From Sva-07 sp963741755 (lineage in GTDB: Bacteria > Actinomycetota > Acidimicrobiia > Acidimicrobiales > Ilumatobacteraceae): a stretch of 64,000 bases of DNA. Shown here piece by piece: positions 44,955 to 53,817 of this stretch. The notes under the pieces were generated by a model. The model ran no database searches, was not told where the DNA came from, and saw only the letters and a list, made by a program, of their open reading frames with translations. Positions within the stretch are counted from its first letter, which is position 1; each line of letters begins with the position of its first letter. The stretch is from contig CAVUJG010000004.1 of assembly GCA_963741755.1 (NCBI GenBank), positions 278,978 to 342,977 on the forward strand. The letters run 5' to 3'. The position numbers were made by a program, and so were the translations under genes.

Positions 44955-44969
44955 AGGGGTCAGACCCCT
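44955..44969. repeat. Family E palindrome overlapping ispE stop
   Basis: The perfect 15-bp palindrome AGGGGTCAGACCCCT contains the ispE TGA (44960-44962). It lies between convergent bS22 and ispE genes and could serve as a shared hairpin. Confidence 0.82.
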
Positions 44970-45778
44970 GGTGAAGCTCCGGTTGCCACGTCCATCGGCA
45001 CGGTTCGTGCCACCACCACTCGAGCGCCCTCGTCGACCAGATCGCCGAGGGCGTTTGCGCGTTCGTCCTCGACGAACCACGTTGCGCCGCTGCCGGCGAG
45101 CACGGGTGCCACGCCGATGCGGTCGCCGATCATGTCGCGCCACCGGCGCAACTCGGGCTCGACGACCAGCGCGGCCGGCTCGAGGTCGTTCGGCCCGTCA
45201 GCGAGCGGACCGCCGAGATCGTCCCAGGCGCGATAGGCGGCGGGCGTGCTCACCGACAGCGGTGGGATCACCAGCGTGACGACGCGATCGACGTGAGGGA
45301 GCGGGTCGATCAGCTCGCCGATGCCGCGGACACGTGCCCGACCACCGACGAGACAGAACGGGATGTCGGCGCCGACGAGCGAGGCGCGTTCGAGATCGGA
45401 AGGCGACGTCGTGGAGCCGCGCCAGCGCAACACGGTGGCCGCGTCGGTCGAGCCGCCACCCAGGCCACCGCCGTGTGGAATGCGCTTGTCGATGTGGACC
45501 GCCACGTCGCCACCGTTGTCGCCATCGTTGTCGCCATCGGTACCGGCCAGGCGCATCGCCCGGGCGACGAGGTTGGAGTCGTCGAGTGGCATCCCCTCCG
45601 AGAATGGACCCGACGCGGTGATGCCCGACCCGCCCGAGGTCAGCGAGATCAGGTCGTGGAGATCGAGGCTGACCATCTCCGCGTCGATCAGGTGATATCC
45701 GTCGTTTCGGACTCCGGTGACTCGCAGGCTCAGCGTGAGCTTGGCGTGAGCGCGCAAGGTGACCGTCGTGTCGTTCAC
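44960..45778 (-). CDS. ispE: 4-diphosphocytidyl-2-C-methyl-D-erythritol kinase
   Basis: The 272-residue GHMP kinase starts at GTG 45778, overlapping the rsmA stop as GTGA. RAHAKLTLSLRVTGVRNDGYH, the ATP loop IPHGGGLGGGSTDAATVL, and the terminal LAGSGATWFVE identify IspE of the MEP isoprenoid pathway. The last codons (ASPGV then TGA) are written by the family E palindrome. rsmA-ispE adjacency is typical of actinobacteria. Confidence 0.93.
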   Translation of the reverse strand: MNDTTVTLRAHAKLTLSLRVTGVRNDGYHLIDAEMVSLDLHDLISLTSGGSGITASGPFSEGMPLDDSNLVARAMRLAGTDGDNDGDNGGDVAVHIDKRIPHGGGLGGGSTDAATVLRWRGSTTSPSDLERASLVGADIPFCLVGGRARVRGIGELIDPLPHVDRVVTLVIPPLSVSTPAAYRAWDDLGGPLADGPNDLEPAALVVEPELRRWRDMIGDRIGVAPVLAGSGATWFVEDERANALGDLVDEGARVVVARTVPMDVATGASPGV

Positions 45779-46605
45779 GTCGAGGCTGATCCTGCGGCGA
45801 GGTGGGCATCGGTGAGGCGGCACCACGCCTCGACGTCGAGTTCCTCGGGTCGTGCGGTGGGGGAGATGTCGGCCGCGTCGTAGGTGTCCGGAGCGACGAT
45901 GCCGGCGAGCGAGCGGCGCAGCATCTTGCGGCGCTGCCCGAACCCGGCGCGCACCAGCGAGAACAGCGTGTCGGGATCGGTGGCGGGCGGCTCCCGCCTG
46001 GTGATCGCCACCAACGCGGACTCGACGTTCGGCTTCGGCACGAACACCGATGCAGGAACGTGCCCGACGACCTTCGCCGTGCCCCAGTACGCCGCCTTCA
46101 CGCTGACGGCACCGTACGCCGACGTTCGGGGTGATGCGGCGAAGCGTTCCGCAGCCTCGCGTTGCACCATCACCAGCATTCTCGTGATCGCCGGCACCTC
46201 GTCGAGCAGGTCGCAGATCAACGGCGTCGCCACGTTGTAGGGGAGATTGGCGACCAGCACCCAGTCGTCGTGGCCGGCGAGGAGTTCCTGCCAGTCGAGC
46301 TGCATCGCATCGGCTTCGACGACACGGACGTTCGCCCGGTCGGCGACGACGTCGCGCAGGATCGGCACCACGCCACGGTCGACTTCGATCGCCGTGATGT
46401 CGGCACCGGTGTCGGCCAGCGCCAGCGTCAACGATCCGAGGCCGGCGCCGATCTCGACGACACGGTCACCGCTTCCCACCGCGGCGAGGTCGGCGATCCG
46501 GCGCACCGTGTTGGGGTCGGCGACGAAGTTCTGGCCGAGGTCGCGTCGCGGCGAGAGCGAAGCGGAATCGAGGAGTTCGCGGATCGTCGGGCGGGAGTGT
46601 GTCAC
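45775..46605 (-). CDS. rsmA: 16S rRNA dimethyladenosine transferase RsmA (KsgA)
   Basis: The 276-residue protein starts at GTG 46605. RRDLGQNFVADPNTVRRI, motif I VVEIGAGLGSLTLALAD, ITAIEVDRG and the catalytic VANLPYNVATPLI are diagnostic, and the C-terminal FGQRRKMLRRSL completes the family. It dimethylates two adenosines in helix 45 of 16S rRNA. GTGA overlaps occur with both the upstream DPBB gene and downstream ispE, indicating one transcript. Confidence 0.95.
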   Translation of the reverse strand: MTHSRPTIRELLDSASLSPRRDLGQNFVADPNTVRRIADLAAVGSGDRVVEIGAGLGSLTLALADTGADITAIEVDRGVVPILRDVVADRANVRVVEADAMQLDWQELLAGHDDWVLVANLPYNVATPLICDLLDEVPAITRMLVMVQREAAERFAASPRTSAYGAVSVKAAYWGTAKVVGHVPASVFVPKPNVESALVAITRREPPATDPDTLFSLVRAGFGQRRKMLRRSLAGIVAPDTYDAADISPTARPEELDVEAWCRLTDAHLAAGSAST

Positions 46606-47129
46606 CGACGGATCTCGACCGAGATCGGTGCGTCGGTGAGATCCGCAATCCCGGCGAACGTCGAGGTGTTCATGACCAACTCGCCGACCGCGTTGCCGGG
46701 AGCGATGACCGTCGTGCAGGTCATCGACCGATTGTTGTCGAGGTTCACGACGGTGATGGAGCTGCCGCTCGTCATCCCTGCGACGATGCACGTTCCGACA
46801 GCGACATCGCTGCGGAAGGTCGCCTTGGCGACGACACCGTCGATGAGGGGCTTGGCCGGGACGGCGATCTCGGCCTGGCCCGCACCCGCGGCGCTGGTCG
46901 GGCCTTCCAGGAACACCGGTGCCACCTCGTCGAGGTCGCCTCCGCCCGCTGGCGCAGGAGCGCCCGTCGAGGTCCCGGCGTCGACGACCGGGTCGAGACC
47001 TGCGACCGCCAGGTTCGGCGACGTCGAGTTGTTCTGCGAGGTGTTCGCCCACCACAACGCAGGCAGCGCCACCAGGGTGAGCACGGTCACTGCGATGAAG
47101 CGGCGCCGGTCGGTATCGGTGAGTCCCAT
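46602..47129 (-). CDS. Membrane-anchored RlpA-like double-psi beta-barrel protein
   Basis: The 175-residue protein starts at ATG 47129 (MGLTDTDRRRF). One N-terminal TM helix (FIAVTVLTLVALPALWWA) is followed by a Gly/Pro-rich linker and a C-terminal domain with SSITVVNLDNNRSMTCTTVI and FAGIADLTDAPISVEIR, the pattern of RlpA-like DPBB domains. In many actinobacteria the gene between tatD and rsmA is the resuscitation-promoting factor rpfB. This compact DPBB protein occupies that position but has no lysozyme-like domain. Confidence 0.7.
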   Translation of the reverse strand: MGLTDTDRRRFIAVTVLTLVALPALWWANTSQNNSTSPNLAVAGLDPVVDAGTSTGAPAPAGGGDLDEVAPVFLEGPTSAAGAGQAEIAVPAKPLIDGVVAKATFRSDVAVGTCIVAGMTSGSSITVVNLDNNRSMTCTTVIAPGNAVGELVMNTSTFAGIADLTDAPISVEIRR

Positions 47130-47274
47130 GTTGTCTCGTCGTGGCTGCCGGGGCGGCTGCGACGAAGGTGTCGCCGCCCGCTCCGTTGAGGGCTGACCAG
47201 CGTATCGGTCCCTTCCGGCAGCAACGAGTCGAACGACTGAGGCGACCACACAGCGTGGTCGGCGTCGTCGTCGT

Positions 47275-47338
47275 AGTTCCCCCAGCCCAGGCCTGCGGGA
47301 ACCACCGTGGTTCCCGGAGACCTGGGCTCGGGGAACCG
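47275..47338. repeat. Family C: two opposed palindromic units
   Basis: GTTCCCCCAGCCCAGGCCTGCGG...AACCACC and its partner GGTTCCCGGAGACCTGGGCTCGGGGAACC lie end to end between tatD and the DPBB gene. The arrangement and length (64 bp) match the 18.06-kb and 53.75-kb elements. Confidence 0.85.
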
Positions 47339-47348
47339 TGCGGGTGGC

Positions 47349-48122
47349 TCAGTGGGTCAGGGAGAACACGCTGCGGGCGTTGGCGGTGGTGGCGGCGGCC
47401 ACCTCGGCGACCGGGATGTCGCGCAGGTCGGCGATGTGTTGACCGACGTGCGGCACCCAGGCCGGACGGTTGGGTTTGCCTCGATGTGGAACCGGCGCCA
47501 GGTAGGGGCTGTCGGTCTCGACGAGCATCCGATCCAATGGGCACATGGCAGCAGCGGCCTGAACCTCCGGCGCTCCTTTGAAGGTCACGATGCCGGAGAA
47601 CGACAACAACGCCCCGGCATCGAGCGCCCGGCGCGCCTCGTCGGGGCCGCCGGTGAAGCAGTGGAAGACCGTGCGGGAGGGAACGCCGACGTCGGCGAGC
47701 ACGGCGAACGTGTCGTCCCATGCATCGCGAGTGTGGATCACCAGCGGGAGAGCTCGATCGTTCGCCAGGGCGATCTGCTCGGCGAACACTCGCTGCTGAA
47801 CCTCGCGCGGTGAGTGGTCGTAGTAGTAGTCGAGGCCGCACTCACCGACCGCCACGATGCCCTCGACGTCGAACAGGTCGACGATCGTGTCGACACCGTT
47901 CACCGCGTCGTGAGGATGCAGCCCGACCGTGGCGTAGACCTGCGGATGGATCTCGGCCACCGCAATCGCCGCCAACGACGTCTCCCGATCGCATCCGACC
48001 GAGATCAGTGTCGTGACGCCAGCCCCCGCGGCAGCCTGCACGGCAGCCTCGGTGCCGTCGGGAATCCGCGCATCGTGCACGTGACAATGCGAGTCCGTCC
48101 ATTCAAGTTGGCTCGGCCTCAC
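47349..48122 (-). CDS. tatD: TatD-family metal-dependent hydrolase
   Basis: The 257-residue protein shows WTDSHCHVHDARIPDG (metal HxH), TLISVGCDRETSL, YATVGLHPHDA, VAVGECGLDYYYDHSPREVQQ (catalytic Glu), LPLVIHTRDAW, VFHCFTGG and VETDSPYLAPVPHRGKPNRPAWV. TatD proteins are 3'-5' DNases/hydrolases. The likely start GTG 48122 lies inside the first family B unit (GTGAGGCC), so the repeat supplies the start codon; residues before WTDSH are not conserved. It is downstream of metG, the usual actinobacterial order. Confidence 0.92.
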   Translation of the reverse strand: MRPSQLEWTDSHCHVHDARIPDGTEAAVQAAAGAGVTTLISVGCDRETSLAAIAVAEIHPQVYATVGLHPHDAVNGVDTIVDLFDVEGIVAVGECGLDYYYDHSPREVQQRVFAEQIALANDRALPLVIHTRDAWDDTFAVLADVGVPSRTVFHCFTGGPDEARRALDAGALLSFSGIVTFKGAPEVQAAAAMCPLDRMLVETDSPYLAPVPHRGKPNRPAWVPHVGQHIADLRDIPVAEVAAATTANARSVFSLTH

Positions 48123-48372
48123 GTCGGGTCTCCTCGCGGCGATCGGGGTCGGCCTCGCTCCGGCTCGTCGCTGGCGCTTCCCTCGCCGGCGTGTTCCAAG
48201 TGGCGAGGCCTCACGTCGGGTCTCCTCGCAGCGATCGGGGTCGGCCTCGCTCCGGCTCGTCGCTGGCGCTTCCGTTCTGGACCCGCTCGGCCTCACCTCG
48301 AGTCTCGTCGTGGCGATCGGGGTCGGCCTCGCTCCGGCTCGTCGCTGGCGCTTCCCTCGCCGGTGCGGTCAT
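48110..48372. repeat. Family B: tandem units, locus 3 (reverse orientation)
   Basis: Unit ends CCTCAC lie at 48117, 48209 and 48291, with cores CTCGTCGCTGGCGCTTCC, the reverse complement of the 6.6-kb and 29.5-kb units. It occupies the metG-tatD gap and overlaps the 5' end of tatD. Confidence 0.85.
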
Positions 48373-48385
48373 CGCACGTTCTCGC

Positions 48386-49915
48386 TCACGTCAGGCGGGG
48401 GAAGAGGGCGTCGCCCTTGGTGACCGGGGAGCCTGGTGTGTAGCCACCCCAGGTGGCGGCGTCGGGGAGGCGTTGGTCGGCGACCAGGCCGGGCAGGCCG
48501 ATGCGTTCCCAGATCGCCTGGGCGGTGTCGGGGATCGCCGGATGGGTCAACACGGCGACGATGCGCAGCGCTTCGAGGGCATCGCCCATGACCGCGTCGA
48601 CACCCGGGCCGGGTTCGGCCTTCCACGGCTCGTTGGCCTCGAGATGGGAGTTGGTCGCACGGACCAACTGCCAGGTGGCGTCGAGTGCCTTGCTCGGCTG
48701 CACGACGTCCCATTGGGCCGCGGTGTCGGCGAAGGCCGACGCGGCGACCGCCGCGAGCGCGCTGGCGGGGTCGGGTGCGGTGCCGACGCCGTCGCACTTC
48801 TTCGCCACGACAGTGGCCACGCGGGCGAGCAGGTTCCCGAGATTGTTCGCCAGATCGGAGTTGTAGCGCGACGTGAACCCTTCGATCGAGAAGTCGCCGT
48901 CGTTGCCGTACGCCGTGTCGGCGAGGACGTAGTAGCGGAATCCGTCGAGGCCGACCTCGTCGATCAGGTCGAGCGGGTTGACCACGTTGCCCGACGTCTT
49001 GCTCATCTTCTCGCCGCCCGACAGCAGCCAGCCGCCGATCGCCCAACCCTTCGGCAGGTCGACACCCGCCGACATCAGCATCGCGGGCCAGTACACGCAG
49101 TGCTGGCGGACGATGTCCTTGCCGATCAGGTGGTAGTCGGCCGGCCACCAATCGCGGTAGCTGTCGGTGCCGTCGCCGAAGCCGACCGCAGCGAGGTAGT
49201 TGGTGAGCGCATCGAACCACACGTAGGTGACGTGCTTCGGATCCCACGGCAAGGGGATGCCCCACTCGAGTGACGTGCGGCTGATCGAGAAGTCGCGCAG
49301 ACCACCCTTGATCAGCCCGATCGCCTCGTTGCCCCGATGCTCAGGGGTCAGCGCGGTCGGGTGGGCCGCATACCAGTCGAGGAGTCGATCCTCGAACCGC
49401 GAGAGGCGGAAGAACCAGTTCTCCTCCTCGAAGTACTCGACGGGACGCTGATGGATCGGGCAGCAGTCGGCTGTCGCACCATCCGGGCCGTCGATGGTGA
49501 TCAGCTCGTCGTCGGCGTAGTACTCCTCGCACGGCACGCAGTACTTGCCGGCGAACGTGTCGAGTTCGATGTCGCCGGCGTCGTAGCAGCGCTGCAACAG
49601 CTCGGCAACGGCCGCCTTGTGGCGAGGCTCGGTGGTGCGGATGAAGTCGTCGTTGCTGATGTTGAGACGATCCCAGGCGGCTGCGAACTTGGGGGCGATC
49701 TCGTCGGTGAACTCCTGGGGCGTGACGCCGGCGGCCTCGGCGGCCTGTTGGATCTTGAGGCCGTGTTCGTCCGTGCCGGTGATGTACTTGACGTCGTCGC
49801 CCAGAAGGCGGTGCCACCGGGCGAGCGCGTCGCCGACGATCGTGGTGTACGCATGGCCGAGGTGCGGCTCGGCGTTCACGTAGTAGATCGGTGTCGTCAG
49901 GTAGAACCGGCTCAC
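48386..49915 (-). CDS. metG: Methionyl-tRNA synthetase
   Basis: The 509-residue protein starts at GTG 49915 (VSRFYLTTPIYYVNAEPHLGHAY, HIGH-type motif HLGH). TDEHGLKIQQAA, a zinc-knuckle-like CVPCEEYYADDEL...CCPIHQ, SRTSLEWGIPLPWD, WPADYHLIGKDIVRQHCVYWPA and the KMSKS motif GGEKMSKTSGN follow, then the anticodon-binding helical domain. The length fits the short bacterial form without C-terminal dimerisation domain. No frameshift was seen. Confidence 0.95.
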   Translation of the reverse strand: MSRFYLTTPIYYVNAEPHLGHAYTTIVGDALARWHRLLGDDVKYITGTDEHGLKIQQAAEAAGVTPQEFTDEIAPKFAAAWDRLNISNDDFIRTTEPRHKAAVAELLQRCYDAGDIELDTFAGKYCVPCEEYYADDELITIDGPDGATADCCPIHQRPVEYFEEENWFFRLSRFEDRLLDWYAAHPTALTPEHRGNEAIGLIKGGLRDFSISRTSLEWGIPLPWDPKHVTYVWFDALTNYLAAVGFGDGTDSYRDWWPADYHLIGKDIVRQHCVYWPAMLMSAGVDLPKGWAIGGWLLSGGEKMSKTSGNVVNPLDLIDEVGLDGFRYYVLADTAYGNDGDFSIEGFTSRYNSDLANNLGNLLARVATVVAKKCDGVGTAPDPASALAAVAASAFADTAAQWDVVQPSKALDATWQLVRATNSHLEANEPWKAEPGPGVDAVMGDALEALRIVAVLTHPAIPDTAQAIWERIGLPGLVADQRLPDAATWGGYTPGSPVTKGDALFPRLT

Positions 49916-50025
49916 GCAGTGCACGCTAGAGCCTCGGCCCCGTGGCACCACCGGCGATTCGGGTCACGGTCCTCGCGGGGACGGGGCCGGGGAGACCGTC
50001 GGGGACGAGCGATACCGTGCTGGCG

Positions 50026-50859
50026 ATGTCAGGAGTCTTCGCCGATGCCACCACCGTGCGTCGTCTCGTCACCGAGACCGACGCCGACGATGAGAACGCC
50101 GCCATCACCCGATTCGCTGCGGAGGTCAAGCCCGGCTGGGACATCGGCGGCAACGCGAACGGCGGGTACCTGATGGCGATCGCCGGACGTGCGATGGCCG
50201 AGGCGGTCGGTCGGCCTCCCGTGACGCTGACGGCGCACTACCTCCGCCCGGCGCCCGCCGGCCCCTGCCAGATCGAGGTGACCGCCGTGCGCGCCGGTCG
50301 TCGTTTCGCCACCGCCACCGCCACGCTCACCATGGAGTCCGGCCAGATCCTGCAACTGCTGGGCACGTTCGGCGAACAGACTCCGGGCGGACCGTCGCTC
50401 ACGCGTGAGCTGCCGGTCGAACTGCCCGACTACGACGACTGCGAAGTACCGCCGCCACCGACGGAGGGTCCGAGGCCCGAGATGTTCCGGCGGTTGGCCG
50501 TGCGCATCCGGCCGGGCGACGAAGGATTCCGCACCGGCAACCCGTCGGGCCAACCCGAGATCCGCGGCTGGTTCGCCTTCGCCGATGGTGAGCCGATCGA
50601 CGCCGTCGGCCTGCTGCTCGTCGCCGACGCCTTCCCGCCGCCGATCTTCAACACGGCCTTGCCGGTGGCGTGGGTGCCGACGGTCGAGCTGACCGTGCAC
50701 GTCCGTGGCGTCCCCGAGCCGGGTCCGCTGCGCTGCTGGTTCCGCTCGCGGTTCATCCACGACGGGCTCCTCGACGAGGAGGGCGAGATCTGGGACTCGA
50801 CGGGCAAGCTCGTCGCGCAGAGTCGCCAGCTCGCACTCTTTCCACGCCCGTCCGCCTGA
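50026..50859 (+). CDS. Acyl-CoA thioesterase-like (double hot-dog) protein
   Basis: The 277-residue protein starts at ATG 50026. WDIGGNANGGYLMAIAGRAM and PVTLTAHYLRPAPAGPCQIEVT are the first hot-dog half of TesB-like thioesterases; the second half includes RGWFAFADGEPIDAVGLLLVADAFPPP and RSRFIHDGLLDEEGEIWD. It likely hydrolyses acyl-CoA esters. It is convergent with the HAD-IB gene, 4 bp apart. Confidence 0.82.
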   Translation: MSGVFADATTVRRLVTETDADDENAAITRFAAEVKPGWDIGGNANGGYLMAIAGRAMAEAVGRPPVTLTAHYLRPAPAGPCQIEVTAVRAGRRFATATATLTMESGQILQLLGTFGEQTPGGPSLTRELPVELPDYDDCEVPPPPTEGPRPEMFRRLAVRIRPGDEGFRTGNPSGQPEIRGWFAFADGEPIDAVGLLLVADAFPPPIFNTALPVAWVPTVELTVHVRGVPEPGPLRCWFRSRFIHDGLLDEEGEIWDSTGKLVAQSRQLALFPRPSA

Positions 50860-50863
50860 GGAC

Positions 50864-51691
50864 TCAGCGCCGGTGCCGCCCGGAACGACTGCGCTTCGAA
50901 CTGCGCGAACCGGCAACGGCGACACCGGCGGCGAAACTCGCCCCGGCGATGCCGATCGTGCCGACCGAGGCCGCGGTGCGTCGCACGACCGACTTCGTCT
51001 GCTGGCTGAAGATCACGATCGGCCACCCGTTGCGGCGGGCGTGCCGTTCGAGCTTGGCGTCGGGGTTGACCGCCACCGGATGTCCGACCGCCTCGAGCAT
51101 CGGAAGGTCGCTCGCCGAGTCGCTGTAGGCGTAGCAGAGGTCGAGTTCGTAGCCGTTCCAGTTGGCGAGCTCGACCATCGCTTCGACCTTGCCCGGTCCG
51201 TAGCAGAACGGTCCGTCGAGTTCGCCGGTGTAGCGCCCGTCGACGACGTGGCTGCGGGTGCCGATCCCCGACGTCATCCCGAACGAGTGGGCCAAGGGCT
51301 CGACGATCTCCTGCGGTGCGGCCGACACGATGAACGTGTCGCGCCCGGCGTGGCGGTGCCGGTCGAGCAAGCGTCGGGCTTCGGGCCGGAGCTTGGCGAG
51401 CAGGCGGGGGAGGACCTCGACGTTGAGGGCTTGGAGGTCGCTCTGGCGCATTCCGGCAACCGCTTTGAGGATGCGGGCCTTGACCTCGTCGGTCGTGTCG
51501 TCGTCGGCGCCGAAGAGCTGGAAGGCGATCGCCCCGGCGGCGTCGCGGGCGAACTCGAGGTTCGGAATCAGGCCGGCCTTGCGCGCCTGGAGTGCGAGCG
51601 TGAACGCGGACGATCCGGAGATCAGCGTGCGATCGAGGTCGAAGAACGCGGCACTCGGGCCGGAGCTGGCGACGTTGACGTACTCACTCAT
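50864..51691 (-). CDS. HAD-IB family phosphatase (SerB-like)
   Basis: The 275-residue protein starts at ATG 51691. Motif I AAFFDLDRTLISGSSAF, motif II TFIVSAAPQEIVEPLA, then GPGKVEAMVELA and motif IV YSDSASDLPMLEAVGHPVAVNPD, matching HAD-IB hydrolases often annotated as serine phosphatase-like or CicA. The C-terminus adds a hydrophobic segment and a basic tail (SRSSKRSRSGRHRR). The start overlaps the rsmI stop by 8 bp. Confidence 0.85.
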   Translation of the reverse strand: MSEYVNVASSGPSAAFFDLDRTLISGSSAFTLALQARKAGLIPNLEFARDAAGAIAFQLFGADDDTTDEVKARILKAVAGMRQSDLQALNVEVLPRLLAKLRPEARRLLDRHRHAGRDTFIVSAAPQEIVEPLAHSFGMTSGIGTRSHVVDGRYTGELDGPFCYGPGKVEAMVELANWNGYELDLCYAYSDSASDLPMLEAVGHPVAVNPDAKLERHARRNGWPIVIFSQQTKSVVRRTAASVGTIGIAGASFAAGVAVAGSRSSKRSRSGRHRR

Positions 51692-52523
51692 CGGGACCCC
51701 CACCGTCGCGCAATCCGACGGCCAGTGCATACACCTCACGCTTCGGACGCCCGACATCTCGCGCCACGGTCGCGGCCGCGTCGCGTGTGGACGCCCCGGC
51801 GGCGAGTTCGTCGCGCAGTGCGTCGCGGACGTCGTCGTCGCTGATCGGTCGATCGTCGATCGGTGCGCCGGCGAGGATCAGCACGTACTCGCCGCGGGGT
51901 CCGCCGATGTCGATCGAGCCGAGCGGGCCACGCACCACCTCCTCGTGGAGCTTGGTCAACTCGCGGGTGACGACGATCACGCGGTCGTCGCCGCACGCCT
52001 CGCGCAGGTCGTCGAGAGTGCGTTCGACGCGATGCGGTGCCTCGTAGATGACGGTGGTGCGGTGCTCGGCGGCGATCTCGGCGAGACGGGCGGCGCGCTC
52101 GGCGCCTTTGCGGGGGATGAACCCTTCGAACACGAATCGGTCGGCGGCGAGCCCGCTGATCGTCAACGCCATGATCGCCGCGCTCGGGCCGGGGACGGCG
52201 CTGACGTCATAGCCGGCGTCGATCACGGCTCGGACGATGCGTTCGCCAGGGTCGGAGATGCCGGGGGTGCCGGCGTCGCTGACGATCGCCACATCGCGAC
52301 CCTCGCCGAGCGTGGCCAAGACGTCGGTGACCCGGCTGACCTCGGTGTGGTCGTTGCACACGGCGAGCCGTTGCGCCTTCACCCCGGCGTGCTGGAGCAA
52401 GAGTCCCGTTCGGCGGGTGTCCTCGCAGCAGATCAGCCCGGCGTGAGCGAGCACGTCGACCGCCCGCGGTGCGAGGTCGCCGAGGTTCCCGATCGGCGTC
52501 GCGACGAGCCAGAGCGTGCTCAC
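51684..52523 (-). CDS. rsmI: 16S rRNA 2'-O-methyltransferase RsmI
   Basis: The 279-residue protein starts at GTG 52523 (VSTLWLVATPIGNLGDLAPRAVDVL). ICCEDTRRTGLLLQH, VSDAGTPGISDPGERIV, VPGPSAAIMAL, FVFEGFIPRKGAER and YEAPHRVERTLDDL are diagnostic of RsmI, which methylates C1402 of 16S rRNA with SAM. GTGA overlap with the DUF192 gene. Synteny near metG is typical of actinobacteria. Confidence 0.94.
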   Translation of the reverse strand: MSTLWLVATPIGNLGDLAPRAVDVLAHAGLICCEDTRRTGLLLQHAGVKAQRLAVCNDHTEVSRVTDVLATLGEGRDVAIVSDAGTPGISDPGERIVRAVIDAGYDVSAVPGPSAAIMALTISGLAADRFVFEGFIPRKGAERAARLAEIAAEHRTTVIYEAPHRVERTLDDLREACGDDRVIVVTRELTKLHEEVVRGPLGSIDIGGPRGEYVLILAGAPIDDRPISDDDVRDALRDELAAGASTRDAAATVARDVGRPKREVYALAVGLRDGGGPDE

Positions 52524-52900
52524 GGCGCGCCACCGTTCGAGCTCGTCGTGTCGTCGGCATCGTCGGCGTCCTTGGCGCGCAGCTCGACCTCGTCGCCGAC
52601 GCGCAGACCCCAACGCCCGAACGCGCCGCCTTCGGCCTCGATCACCCAGCTGGCACGCCAGACGGGGACGCCGATGCGGAATCGATTCATGTGCATGGTC
52701 TTCACCACGATGCCGTCGTCGTCGAGATAGGCGACGTCGATCGGGAAGCGCATGCCGATCGTGTGGATCCACCGGCATCGCTCGATCACGAGCGCGCCGT
52801 CGAGTTCGTCCCGTCCGAGCAGGCCACGGCGACGGGCCCGGCGGGTGTCAGCCACCTCTGCCGAGGCCAGCACGCGGGCGTCACTGACCAACCAAGCCAT
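52520..52900 (-). CDS. DUF192 family protein
   Basis: The 126-residue protein starts at ATG 52900. RRARRRGLLGRDELDGALVIERCRWIHTIGMRFPIDVAYLDDDG and the WVIEAEGGAFGRWGLRVGD segment are the core of DUF192 (COG1430). The fold is known but the biochemical role is not. The C-terminal tail is acidic. It heads the rsmI and HAD-IB transcription unit. Confidence 0.87.
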   Translation of the reverse strand: MAWLVSDARVLASAEVADTRRARRRGLLGRDELDGALVIERCRWIHTIGMRFPIDVAYLDDDGIVVKTMHMNRFRIGVPVWRASWVIEAEGGAFGRWGLRVGDEVELRAKDADDADDTTSSNGGAP

Positions 52901-53024
52901 GTTCGCAGTGTGCCAGATGATGGCCGATCGCGGTGGGCGTGTCGTGCGGGTTCGAGCTGCACCGTGTTGAGCGCATGGGCGCTGGGGTACGTTCGCCGGG
53001 TGACTCCGGAGCGGTGGACCGACG

Positions 53025-53732
53025 ATGTCGTCGGCTGACGCGTTCGAGCTGATCGGCGTCGATGCCGGACCGGCAAGCGGCGATCCGATCCTGCGCTCGA
53101 TCGACCTCGTCGTGCCGGCCAACGGTGTCACCGTGTTGGCCGGCCCGTCGGGTGCCGGCAAGTCGACGCTGCTGCGGTTGTTGAATCGCCTCGACGATCC
53201 GGTCGCCGGCGAGATCCGATGGCGGGGTCGCCCGCTGACCGAGTGGGCGCCGACCGACCTGCGCCGCCAGGTGGCGATGGTGTTCCAGCGCGCGCCGCTG
53301 TTTCCCGGGACCGTGCTCGACAACCTTCGCGTCGCGTTGGCTGACGTCGATGTCGAGCGGGCGGGTCACGTGCTCGAACACGTCGGGCTGGCTCCCGAGT
53401 TGCTCGATCACGAGGCCGAGAGCCTGTCGGGCGGCGAGGCGCAGCGCATGTGCGTGGCGCGGGCGCTGCTGACCGATCCGGCAGTGCTCCTGGCCGACGA
53501 GCCGACCGCTGCCCTCGATCGGGCGGCACGCGGGACGGTCGAGGATCTCGGGCGGATGCTCGCCGACTCGGGCGTGGCGGTGATCTGGGTGAGCCACGAC
53601 ACCGATCAGCTGCGGCGTCTCGCCGATCACGTGATCGTGCTCGCCGACGGCGCCGTCCGTGCGACCGGCCACCTCGCCGACCTCGACGCCAGCACCGACC
53701 CCCTCGTCCGCCAGTCGGTCGGCGCCCCATGA
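53025..53732 (+). CDS. FetA-like ABC transporter ATPase
   Basis: The 235-residue ABC ATPase has Walker A LAGPSGAGKSTLLRLLNRL, Q-loop VAMVFQRAPLFPGTVLDNL, signature LSGGEAQRMCVARALL, Walker B VLLADEPTAALD and H-loop VSHDTDQ. Pairing with a UPF0014-type permease immediately downstream suggests the FetAB/YbbLM iron or metal exporter type. A family C element separates the two genes. Confidence 0.85.
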   Translation: MSSADAFELIGVDAGPASGDPILRSIDLVVPANGVTVLAGPSGAGKSTLLRLLNRLDDPVAGEIRWRGRPLTEWAPTDLRRQVAMVFQRAPLFPGTVLDNLRVALADVDVERAGHVLEHVGLAPELLDHEAESLSGGEAQRMCVARALLTDPAVLLADEPTAALDRAARGTVEDLGRMLADSGVAVIWVSHDTDQLRRLADHVIVLADGAVRATGHLADLDASTDPLVRQSVGAP

Positions 53733-53750
53733 CCCGCCGCACGTCCATCG

Positions 53751-53816
53751 TGGTTCCCCGAGCCCAGGTCTCCGGGAACCACCGTGGTTCCCGCGGGCCC
53801 GGGCTCGGGGAACCAC
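53751..53816. repeat. Family C pair inside the fetAB-like operon
   Basis: Two opposed units, GGTTCCCCGAGCCCAGG and partner, then GGTTCCCGCGGGCCCGGGCTCGGGGAACC. The last unit ends 2 bp before the permease ATG, so its GGGGA may stand in for the ribosome site. It lies between two genes of one operon. Confidence 0.85.
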
Positions 53817-53817
53817 G

